Shown here piece after piece: positions 42,541 through 51,130 of a DNA stretch of 64,000 bases (positions within the stretch are counted from its first letter, which is position 1; every line of letters starts with the position of its first letter). The position numbers and the translations under genes were made by a program. A model generated the notes under the pieces. It made no database searches. It was not told where the DNA came from and saw nothing but the letters and a program-made list of their open reading frames with translations. Source of the stretch: JAGTVG01 sp963699805 (lineage in GTDB: Bacteria; Bacteroidota; Bacteroidia; Cytophagales; Cyclobacteriaceae); the NCBI GenBank assembly GCA_963699805.1, contig CAVOVH010000009.1, positions 186,001 through 250,000 on the forward strand. Direction: 5' to 3'.

Positions 42541-44889
42541 ATGAATACGAAAAAATTAAAATTACCTTATGGAATTCCGGATCATAATCTGACCGAGATT
42601 GAGCGGGAAGTATCCATTCACGAACCAGATGCCTGGCCGGTAAATGACCAATTAAAACATGTTGGCAAACGGGTAAAGAGATATGATGCAGAAGCCAAAG
42701 TGACTGGCAAAGCCAAATATACGGCAGATATTCAATTACCGGGTATGTTATATGCCAAATTCCTTCGCGCCAATTTTCCCTCAGGAAAAATAATCTCGGT
42801 AGATACATCGAAGGCTGAAAATCACCCGGGTGTTTACGCCGTTCATGTGATAAAGAATGTAGTTACCGGTGCCCAGGAAACCGGACAAAAGGATACCAGT
42901 TATCCTGAAATCAAATTTGCCGGTCAACCCATCGCCGGTGTGGCTGCCCAGAGTCTTGACATCGCCGAAGAGGCAATACAATTGATCGAGGTGAGATATG
43001 ATGCACAGCCTTTTGTTGTGGATGTGGAGGAAGCGCAGAAACCGGAAGCTCCCCTCGTATTTACCGTTCCTGTTATTCAACAGGAAGATGCAGGAGATGT
43101 GGGAGTAACCCATGAGGGAGATAAGGGACAGGGGAATGTAAGAGGTCCCTCCACGAGTAGTTTTTTCGGTGGTCCCAGGGGTGATCTCGAAAAAGGTTTC
43201 GCGGAAGCGGATGTCATTGTTGAAAATATTTACCGTACACAAGTACATACCCATGTACCCCTGGAAACGCATGGGGTGGTGGTTGACTGGAAACCTGAGG
43301 GAATGACGGTCTATGTTTCGACCCAGAATACAAAGCAGGTCAGGGATGAAATGGCAGAATATTTCGATCTTCCCAAGAGTAAGGTACGCGTGATCTGCGA
43401 GTATATGGGAGGTGGATTTGGAGCCAAGCACAGTGCCGGAAATTTTGGACCGATGGCCGGGATCTTATCAAAAAAGACAGGTCGGCCCGTGTGGTTGATG
43501 CTTGACCGGAAAGAAGAGCATGTATCACAGGGCAACCGGCCCAATTCGATCCACTATTTAAAGGTCGGGGCGAAAAAGGATGGTAGACTCACCGCCATTC
43601 AACAGCGCTCGCATGGTACCGCCGGGGTGGCCCTGGGAGCTGGAGTAGGCAGGATCGCCCAGATCTTGTACGAATGCCCGAATTTTGCTACGGAACAATA
43701 CGATGTCTTTACCAATGCGGGTCCTGGTGCCGCCTGGAGGGCTCCGGGAAATGTGCAGGGTGCTTACGGGGTAGAGCAGGCCATCGATGAACTGGCCGAA
43801 AAACTGAAGATGGATCCCCTTGCTATGAGAGATGTCATCGATAAAAGTGAAGCCAGGAAAGTTGAGCGGCAACGCGGAGCTGAAAAATTCGGCTGGTCGA
43901 GAAGGAAACCCGCCGGATCAGATCCAGGCCCCATTAAAAAAGGTTTTGGTGTGGCACAATCTACCTGGCCTCGATTCGTGGAACTGGATTCGACCGCCGA
44001 GGTCCGGATTTTCCGTGATGGGGCCGTGGAGATCAGATCCGGTGTTCAGGATATTGGGACCGGGACCAAGACCATCCTGGCCCAGGTGGTCGCTGAAGAA
44101 CTTGGGATCACTCCTGAGGAAGTAACCGTCCGCATCGGAGACACCCTATTCCCGGATGGACCCTCGTCAGGAGGCAGTAAAGTGACGGGTTCGATTACCC
44201 CCGCAGCCCGGAATGCGGCCTATAAGGTCAAACTTGAATTGTTTGAACAAGTAGCCAGTCAATGGGAAACGGAAATCTCTAAACTGAAAGCTGCCGATGG
44301 ATATGTTTTCCAGGTAGATGATCCATCTAAAAAAATAACCTTTCAGGATGCATTAAAGGGCATGCGGACCGGAGCCATTTATGCCTCCGCTAGCCGTTCA
44401 GATGATTATGGAGGATTCAAGCAACCCTGGGGGCTGGCCTATGGGGATCTGGGCTCAGTACAGTTCGCGGAAGTCACCGTAGATACAGAGACCGGATTCA
44501 TAAAGGTAGACAAGATCGTGGCCGCACATAGTTGTGGCCGTCCCATTAACATTGCCCATGTGGAAAGTCAGATCAATGGGGGTGTTATTCAGGGTATGGC
44601 CTATGCCTTGTATGAATACCGTTCAATGGACTGGCAGACGGGAATGATGATGAACGCCAATCTGGATCAGTACAAGCTCCCCTATTCCATGGAGATCCCT
44701 GAAATTGAGTCGATCATCGTGGAAGATTACAGTGGTCTGTCATCCACCGATGCTTACGGAATCGGCGAACCCGCCAACATAGCCACTGCAGTGGCCATTG
44801 CCAATGCGGTATACAATGCCATCGGGGTTAGAATTTATGAGATCCCGATCACGCCCGATAAGGTACTCAAAGCATTAAACAAAGTTTAA
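42541..44889 (+). CDS. Molybdopterin-binding subunit of xanthine dehydrogenase family (PaoC-like)
   Basis: The 782-residue catalytic subunit has the aldehyde oxidase/xanthine dehydrogenase a/b hammerhead domain (GKAKYTADIQLPGMLYAKF) and MoCo-binding domain (MGGGFGAKHSAG, APGNVQGAYG). It ends with the catalytic Glu in YGIGEPAN. It should hydroxylate an aldehyde or heteroaromatic at a Mo site with MCD cofactor. It starts 10 bp after the 2Fe-2S gene. Substrate cannot be told from sequence. Confidence 0.95.
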   Translation: MNTKKLKLPYGIPDHNLTEIEREVSIHEPDAWPVNDQLKHVGKRVKRYDAEAKVTGKAKYTADIQLPGMLYAKFLRANFPSGKIISVDTSKAENHPGVYAVHVIKNVVTGAQETGQKDTSYPEIKFAGQPIAGVAAQSLDIAEEAIQLIEVRYDAQPFVVDVEEAQKPEAPLVFTVPVIQQEDAGDVGVTHEGDKGQGNVRGPSTSSFFGGPRGDLEKGFAEADVIVENIYRTQVHTHVPLETHGVVVDWKPEGMTVYVSTQNTKQVRDEMAEYFDLPKSKVRVICEYMGGGFGAKHSAGNFGPMAGILSKKTGRPVWLMLDRKEEHVSQGNRPNSIHYLKVGAKKDGRLTAIQQRSHGTAGVALGAGVGRIAQILYECPNFATEQYDVFTNAGPGAAWRAPGNVQGAYGVEQAIDELAEKLKMDPLAMRDVIDKSEARKVERQRGAEKFGWSRRKPAGSDPGPIKKGFGVAQSTWPRFVELDSTAEVRIFRDGAVEIRSGVQDIGTGTKTILAQVVAEELGITPEEVTVRIGDTLFPDGPSSGGSKVTGSITPAARNAAYKVKLELFEQVASQWETEISKLKAADGYVFQVDDPSKKITFQDALKGMRTGAIYASASRSDDYGGFKQPWGLAYGDLGSVQFAEVTVDTETGFIKVDKIVAAHSCGRPINIAHVESQINGGVIQGMAYALYEYRSMDWQTGMMMNANLDQYKLPYSMEIPEIESIIVEDYSGLSSTDAYGIGEPANIATAVAIANAVYNAIGVRIYEIPITPDKVLKALNKV

Positions 44890-44900
44890 AAAGAATTATC

Positions 44901-45911
44901 ATGAATAAATTCAGTTGGTACGAAGCAAAATCAGTGGAAGATGCCCTGGGCAAAGTAAATGCCACTGTCTCGGATATCCTGGCAAAAAACGGGTACAAAT
45001 CATCGGCCATATTCAAGGCAGGCGGGATCGATGTGCTTGACTTGATGAAGGAAGGACTTGTCAGGCCCGGGATGGTCATCAATATAAAAAATATACCAGG
45101 ATTGGATAAAATAGATTATGATCCCAAATCCGGGATGAGGATCGGAGCCAATGTGACCCTATCCCAGATGGAATCTAATCCCCAGATCCGGGACCGTTAT
45201 CTTGCCTTACACCTGGCGGTGGCACATGCAGGTACACCTCAGATCCGTAATTCCGCCACACTCGGAGGCAATCTTGCCCAGAGAACCCGGTGCTGGTATT
45301 TCAGGTCCCTCGACCACCAGTGTTACCGGAAAGGTTCCGGCACCTGTTTTGCACAGGAAGGTGAAAACGAGTTCCATGCCATTATTCATAACCAGCCCTG
45401 TGCCAGTGTTCATTCCTCATCCGTTGCCACTGCGCTGCTGGCCTTCAATGCAAAAGTGGAGATTGTCTCTTCTGAAGGTAAAAAAAGGGAGGTGATGATG
45501 GAAGATTTCTTCGTCCATCCCAGCAAGGACAGTCGGACAGAAAATGTGCTCAATGCCAATGAAATGATCACCTCCGTGGTGGTTCCGGCGGTTACTGATA
45601 ACACGAAAAGCTATTATATCAAACAAGGTGCCAGGGAATCTCATGACTGGGCCATGGCCGATGTAGCCATCGTGGCAGAATTGTCTGGAAATCGATGTAA
45701 AAAGGCTGAGATCGCACTTGGTGCAGCATCACCGGTCCCCATGAAAGCAAAAGCTGCGGCCGATTCATTATCCGGAAAAGAGATCAATGATGCCAGTGCT
45801 GTCAATGCAGGAGAAATTGCCATGAAGGACGCTACTCCCCTGGGGAAGAATGGATACAAAGTTCCCATGTTCAAAACCATTATCAAACGAGCCATTTTAA
45901 AGACCGTTTAG
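44901..45911 (+). CDS. FAD subunit of xanthine dehydrogenase family with extra 4-Cys segment (PaoB-like)
   Basis: The 336-residue protein carries the FAD-binding PCMH domain: IFKAGGIDVLDLMKEG, then RNSATLGGNLAQ, and the CO dehydrogenase flavoprotein C-terminal domain. Between them C131, C141, C149 and C167 are spaced like the extra 4Fe-4S site of E. coli PaoB, and NLAQRTRCWYF matches that region. This identifies the operon as PaoABC type, not cytoplasmic XDH. It follows the Mo subunit by 11 bp. Confidence 0.93.
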   Translation: MNKFSWYEAKSVEDALGKVNATVSDILAKNGYKSSAIFKAGGIDVLDLMKEGLVRPGMVINIKNIPGLDKIDYDPKSGMRIGANVTLSQMESNPQIRDRYLALHLAVAHAGTPQIRNSATLGGNLAQRTRCWYFRSLDHQCYRKGSGTCFAQEGENEFHAIIHNQPCASVHSSSVATALLAFNAKVEIVSSEGKKREVMMEDFFVHPSKDSRTENVLNANEMITSVVVPAVTDNTKSYYIKQGARESHDWAMADVAIVAELSGNRCKKAEIALGAASPVPMKAKAAADSLSGKEINDASAVNAGEIAMKDATPLGKNGYKVPMFKTIIKRAILKTV

Positions 45912-45913
45912 TT

Positions 45914-46138
45914 ATGAAAAATGAAAAAACTGCTAATATTCAACTCTGTCGTCATCTGAAAGGCAAAAATCCCTTTGGAACCCTGGAAGGGGGAAGTCAA
46001 CCCTGGCAGGTCACCGATGATCCCAATACGATCTACTGGTGTGTCAAATCAATGGGTGCCGGCGGGCCGGATAATGGCCCGATCGATCCGAAATTGTGCC
46101 GTGCGGGAAGGGTGTGCTTTAAAGCCCCGGATTATTAG
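45914..46138 (+). CDS. Small four-cysteine protein at the end of the Pao-like operon
   Basis: The 74-residue frame starts 2 bp after the FAD-subunit stop, so it is translationally coupled. It has four Cys (12, 43, 62, 68), a GGSQPW and WCVKSMG segment, and a Gly/Pro-rich turn. There is no signal peptide and no membrane helix. A role as a metal, cluster or cofactor helper for the complex is possible, but I do not recognise the family. Confidence 0.75.
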   Translation: MKNEKTANIQLCRHLKGKNPFGTLEGGSQPWQVTDDPNTIYWCVKSMGAGGPDNGPIDPKLCRAGRVCFKAPDY

Positions 46139-46239
46139 GAGCTGAGTTTCTGTTTCCATATTTGCATTATCCCGGTATTTATAGAGGGAAGGATGGTTGA
46201 ACCATCAAGAAAAACCTTCCACTTAAGGATTTTGGGTAT

Positions 46240-46390
46240 ACACAAAACGTTTTCCTCACTGAGCCATGTGAAGTGTCTTTGCAAATCTTAATCAGTCTAT
46301 TACTTTACAAAGAATGAAACTCAATTATATTTTACCTTTTTCAACTGGTTCCATACAGATCCTTCACAGGAGCTCAGGAAGCGAAATGAT
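46240..46390. repeat. Dispersed repeat, inverted relative to 33.4-33.8 kb
   Basis: The reverse complement matches the family at 33429-33835: aatcatttc, cttcctgagctcctg, then aaggatctg, as well as a gacactt...ggctcagtg block. The 46139-46450 interval shows no gene. Confidence 0.55.
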
Positions 46391-46450
46391 TCTTTTTAAT
46401 ACCCTGCCTTTATAAACTTAAATCAGGTACACTTTCCCGAGGCAGCCTTT

Positions 46451-49285
46451 CTAATTAATCTGAATCAATGTCTCGTTTCCATCGTATTGCACTTCCTCAG
46501 AAGGAACATAATCAGTATCAATACCGACCTGATTTTCTTTTGAAACAAATACAACCCTGAACGTCCTTTTCCCGATCATCCCCTCATAGGTTCCCTGTCT
46601 CTGGCCAATGGTCAGCGTCCCATTCTTTTCTGACCATCGGACCTGTATAATCGAATAATTTCCTTTCTCATAATCATAGTTACTCCCCTCATCCTCATAC
46701 AGATCAAAAGTGACGTCTTCTCCCGTATAAATGAGTAAGGTAATAGGATCAGCCGGCTTCTGGGCGGTGTATTCCATTTCCGGCCCCATTGGCAATATCG
46801 ATCCAGCTTTCACAAACAATGGCATGGTTTTATACGGAGCCTCAGCAATGATTTCCAGACCTCCTTCAAAATATTCACTGGAATACGCCTCATACCATCC
46901 CGGTCCTTCTGGAAGATATACCTTGCGCGATCGTGCTTCATACTGATAAACCGGACATACCATCAAGGAGGGACCGAACATGTATTGATCAGCGATATTA
47001 AAAACAGCAGGGTCACGGCTAAAATCCATCGCCAGTCCACGCATCATGGTGTAGTCTTTCAGATGGATCCAGCCGGCCAGGCTGTAAATATAAGGCATCA
47101 GCTTATATCTGAGGCGATTGTAATAGACCATCGACTGATAAGCAGGGTGGTTTTCCGGAGCGATGTTATACACTTCACGAAAAGGGTATTGCCCATGAAC
47201 CCTGAAAAGGGGCACAAAAGCACCAAACTGATACCATCGTGTATTCAACTCCCTCCACTCTTTCATGTCCTCACTCCCCTCCTTTGCCCTTTCATAACGT
47301 TTTTCGACACAAAATCCACCAATATCCATGGTCCAGTAGGGCAGGCCGGCGAGCGCAAAATTAATTCCGGCTGAAATCTGGGCTTTCAGGTCCTCCCACC
47401 TCGTGCCGATGTCCCCACTCCAGGTAACGGCTCCATATCGCTGAATACCCGGGAAACCGGAGCGGGTCAGGATGAAAACCCGGTCATGATTGTTAGCGGA
47501 CCGTTGCCCTTCATAAATTCCCATGGCATTTACCAGGGAATAGGCATTGAAATATTTTGTGGAAGGGCCTGGGGCAGTTGGATTCATGAGGGCTTTCCGG
47601 TAATCGATGCTGGCATTTGAAAGGATATCAGGTTCAGTGGCATCCAGCCACCAGGCATCAAATCCTTTCGTATAAAGCTTTTCACAGATCTGTTCCCAGA
47701 AAAGTTCGCGTGCACCTGGAGCATATGCATCATAAAAAGATCCGATATACCCTGGCCAGATCCAGTCCCGGAGGCTGTCTTCCACGGCCAGCCGATACAT
47801 CCATCCATTCCTGTCGAATTCCTTAAAATGTTCGGTGTTGATGTAAAATTTCGGCCACACTGATATCATAATATGGGCATTCTGCTTATGAATTGAATTT
47901 ACCATTCCCTCAGCATCGGGAAATCTTTCCAGGTCAAAATCATGACTTCCCCATTGGTCGACAGGCCAGTAGGACCAGTCTTGAACGATGTTATCAATCG
48001 GGATGTGGCGCTTTCTGAATTCGCTTAATACTCCCAGTAATTCATCCTGGGTCTTATATCTTTCACGGCTTTGCCAGAATCCAAAAGACCATTTTGGCAT
48101 CACCTGTGCCTTCCCGGTCACGGTCCGGTAGTGGCTGATCACCTCATCCATGGATATACCCCCCATAAAATAATACCGGATGTCATTTCCCATTTCAGAA
48201 AAGAAGGAAAGATCATTCTGTTCCTGTGGATCTGCCGGTGAAAGTGCTTTCAAGCCAATATAGGAAATCCCTCCATCCGGGATCCAGACCAATTTAATGT
48301 GATGTTTTTCCCCTTGAATCAGGTCCAGATCAAATTTTGCAACCGAAGGATTCCATGCCGTACGCCATCGATCGAATATTAATTCATCATCGATCCATAA
48401 TTTCGTATATCCTGCATAGTAACAGAGAAACCTGTATACCCCGGATTCAGGAGACACAAGATCCCCTTCCCAGGTGATGATGGAATTTGAAAAATCGAAT
48501 CCTTCCGGAAAATTAGATATGGTTTCCAGATTTTCGTAATCGATTGCCTTTTCCTTCCTTTCCGTAAATACATGCCCGCTCACCTGGTCATCCACATAGG
48601 TTGTGGTCAATCCACCGTCCTGGCCGTCCTTATCATAAAGAACGAACTGATCAATATTTGAATAGGGCCGCGGATCACCAAACCGGGTCAAGGAATAGTT
48701 ATCCCACAGAACACCATAATTCCGGGTCGAGATAATAAAGGGAATCGACACTTTTGTATTATATTGAAACAACTCTTCATTTTTTCCCTTATAATTGATC
48801 TGATGTGCCTGGTGTTGTCCCAACCCATATAAGGCTTCATTTACAGGAGAATCAAATTGCTGTCGGATGGAAAACCCATTTACCCCATCCACCATCACCG
48901 GATCAAAGGACCGTCCCTCATCTTCCTTTTCCGCCAGAATCTGTTGATCATTCAGATCAAAAAAGCCGACCTGGCCCGTGCTTCTGGAAACCTTAACCTG
49001 CAGTCTTGAGGTAGACAGAACTATCTGCCCCTTGGTATGTGATACTTTAAAATCAGGAAATTGATAAATTCCCGATTCGATGAGACTTTTTGTGGTATCA
49101 AAATTTGTCGTAGCTGTGGCTTCCACTTTAATGATATCATCCTGAATGACAGTAATCCGAACAGCTACCGTCTGCTCTTTACCTTCCGGATATATGACAA
49201 CACCAGAATCGTTAATTTGAAAATTTTCTTCCGAACATGCTGCCAAAATCAACAGGAGGGTGACAAAAAATACACCATATTTCAT
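46451..49285 (-). CDS. GH31 lipoprotein with PA14 insertion, likely alpha-xylosidase
   Basis: The 944-residue product has a lipoprotein signal (LLLILAAC, Cys17). It then has an N-terminal GH31 beta domain, an inserted PA14 domain (about 230-355, FRFLCYYAGYTKLWIDDELIFDRW), and the (beta/alpha)8 catalytic domain from about 390. The nucleophile is D548 in WWLDATEPD. PA14 within GH31 is known from alpha-xylosidases acting on xyloglucan oligosaccharides. It is anchored to the membrane surface or periplasm. It stands first in position (last transcribed) of a GH31-GH28-GH42 unit. Confidence 0.92.
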   Translation of the reverse strand: MKYGVFFVTLLLILAACSEENFQINDSGVVIYPEGKEQTVAVRITVIQDDIIKVEATATTNFDTTKSLIESGIYQFPDFKVSHTKGQIVLSTSRLQVKVSRSTGQVGFFDLNDQQILAEKEDEGRSFDPVMVDGVNGFSIRQQFDSPVNEALYGLGQHQAHQINYKGKNEELFQYNTKVSIPFIISTRNYGVLWDNYSLTRFGDPRPYSNIDQFVLYDKDGQDGGLTTTYVDDQVSGHVFTERKEKAIDYENLETISNFPEGFDFSNSIITWEGDLVSPESGVYRFLCYYAGYTKLWIDDELIFDRWRTAWNPSVAKFDLDLIQGEKHHIKLVWIPDGGISYIGLKALSPADPQEQNDLSFFSEMGNDIRYYFMGGISMDEVISHYRTVTGKAQVMPKWSFGFWQSRERYKTQDELLGVLSEFRKRHIPIDNIVQDWSYWPVDQWGSHDFDLERFPDAEGMVNSIHKQNAHIMISVWPKFYINTEHFKEFDRNGWMYRLAVEDSLRDWIWPGYIGSFYDAYAPGARELFWEQICEKLYTKGFDAWWLDATEPDILSNASIDYRKALMNPTAPGPSTKYFNAYSLVNAMGIYEGQRSANNHDRVFILTRSGFPGIQRYGAVTWSGDIGTRWEDLKAQISAGINFALAGLPYWTMDIGGFCVEKRYERAKEGSEDMKEWRELNTRWYQFGAFVPLFRVHGQYPFREVYNIAPENHPAYQSMVYYNRLRYKLMPYIYSLAGWIHLKDYTMMRGLAMDFSRDPAVFNIADQYMFGPSLMVCPVYQYEARSRKVYLPEGPGWYEAYSSEYFEGGLEIIAEAPYKTMPLFVKAGSILPMGPEMEYTAQKPADPITLLIYTGEDVTFDLYEDEGSNYDYEKGNYSIIQVRWSEKNGTLTIGQRQGTYEGMIGKRTFRVVFVSKENQVGIDTDYVPSEEVQYDGNETLIQIN

Positions 49286-49372
49286 AATTAAAAATCATTA
49301 TGTCCAACCATTAAAAAACTCATTCGACAGATGCCATAAATTCAGGAAGATAATCGCTGAATTTTCCTGGTT

Positions 49373-51016
49373 TCATCCATTTATTTCAACCACATTTTTC
49401 AACCTTTCATCTTCAAAGGTGATGTATCCTTTTGCCTTTTTAGCATTATTATTCCTCAGGGTAATATCACGGATTTTTTCTCCCTTTACATGAATAAAAT
49501 CAGCACATCCCGGGATGGCGCTGGAATCTCGAATCAATACATCATGGACATTCACAAGCATGATTGCAGGCGTATTGCCTTCTTTTAATCCCTGGCGTCC
49601 GGAAAAGGAAACGATCTCAACCTCCGATGAATCCTTCAAAAAGAATGCACTTCCCCATTTTTTCTCAGTCTGATCTTCTGCCCAATCAACGGAAAGATCC
49701 CTGATTTTCAGTCCTTTTATATTCATTATTTCCATGGCATGTGTTGTGCGCTTGGAGATATAATTCTCCGGTTTCATGTTGATCTTAATATTTTCCATCC
49801 GGATATGCTCCAGTGGCTGTTCCGGATGACCTTTCAGGACACTGGTACCTCGAATCTGAGAAATGATGTTTTCAATGAAGATCTCCTGGATCTTTCCAAG
49901 CCGGGAGCTTTCTCCCCGTTTCTTCAGGATAAATTTGCACAACTCGGCACTGCCCCACCAGTTCCAGTGCCGACGGCTGGTCTCGATGGTCAAATTACTG
50001 AATAAAACGTCGCTTACGGTAGCTCCATCCTGCACATTGATCCCAAATCCCTTGTTTGAGTTGCGGATGGTACAATTGCTGAATATCACATGCCGTATAT
50101 CGGCATGTGTTTCCGTACCGATCATCAATGGGGTAGAAGAAGAAGTTAATACACAATTCGTCACCACAATATTTTCGGCTGGGCTGGCTTTTTCCTGTCC
50201 CTGCCGCAAGGGTGTTTTCAGGACGATTGAATCATCCCCGGTGACGATTACTGAATCTGAAATGGTCACATTACTCGTTGAACAGATGTCGATTCCATCT
50301 GCATTCACCCCCTTCTCAAGATCAGAAAAAATATAGATCCCCCTGACAAATACCCGGTTACAATCATTGAACCGAATATTCCAAAGGGGCGAGTTAATCA
50401 CTGATATATCCCTGAGCAGGATATTTACACAATTGTTTAGTACGAACATAAACGTTTGCATACCTGTCCGGTAATACCGGCGCATATCTTCTCCAGCTTC
50501 CCGGGCGATCTCAATCTCATCAGCAATTTCCGGATCCACGCCTCTCATATCAGTAAATTCGTAATTCGCCAGTCCATTCAACGTTCCTCTTCCTACCACA
50601 GAAATATTTTCGGCATCTTCTGCATAGATCATGGTGCGGGCACCCGGAATAAAGTCCTGAGGATCCTGGCTGAGGAAAAGCGTGGCCCCCGCTTCGATAT
50701 GTAACGTAACATGATTCTTTAACGGAAGGGTCCCCACCGTATAATCTCCTGGGGGCACGAAAACAGTTCCGCCTCCACCTCCTGAACAGGCATCAATCGC
50801 TGCCCGGATTGGTTGCGTAGCATTATCCGCCCGATTACCGCTCGCTCCAAAATTTCTCACGTTAAAAAAGTAATTGGTATTTTCATCCATGGGTTCACCA
50901 GATGCATTTACGTAAGATCCCAGGATTCCTGCTCCCAACAATGCAGCTCCTTTTTTCATGATGGAACGACGAACCAATTTTGACGGATCTGAATTTGTTG
51001 ATTGGTTTTTTTTCAT
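49373..51016 (-). CDS. GH28-like right-handed beta-helix protein with Tat-like signal
   Basis: From the ATG at 51016 (547 residues), the N-terminus has VRRSIMKKGAALLGAG, similar to a Tat or RR signal. A parallel beta-helix follows (FNVRNFGASG, VFVPPGDYTVG). NADGID (238-243) and GDDS (260-263) match the GH28 NTD and DD catalytic motifs, but the family GHG is replaced by STP and RIK is absent. The target could be a pectic or rhamnogalacturonan-type chain, with an altered catalytic arrangement. It is 114 bp from GH42 and 87 bp from GH31. Confidence 0.82.
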   Translation of the reverse strand: MKKNQSTNSDPSKLVRRSIMKKGAALLGAGILGSYVNASGEPMDENTNYFFNVRNFGASGNRADNATQPIRAAIDACSGGGGGTVFVPPGDYTVGTLPLKNHVTLHIEAGATLFLSQDPQDFIPGARTMIYAEDAENISVVGRGTLNGLANYEFTDMRGVDPEIADEIEIAREAGEDMRRYYRTGMQTFMFVLNNCVNILLRDISVINSPLWNIRFNDCNRVFVRGIYIFSDLEKGVNADGIDICSTSNVTISDSVIVTGDDSIVLKTPLRQGQEKASPAENIVVTNCVLTSSSTPLMIGTETHADIRHVIFSNCTIRNSNKGFGINVQDGATVSDVLFSNLTIETSRRHWNWWGSAELCKFILKKRGESSRLGKIQEIFIENIISQIRGTSVLKGHPEQPLEHIRMENIKINMKPENYISKRTTHAMEIMNIKGLKIRDLSVDWAEDQTEKKWGSAFFLKDSSEVEIVSFSGRQGLKEGNTPAIMLVNVHDVLIRDSSAIPGCADFIHVKGEKIRDITLRNNNAKKAKGYITFEDERLKNVVEING

Positions 51017-51130
51017 TTTGAACGGCCTTGAAACAGGTTTTTCATTGATCGGGTACTTTAACAATTTTAATTTAAAAATTACAGCGAAATCAGGCCAACC
51101 TTGAATACTTCATTTTCAGAATTTATATCC

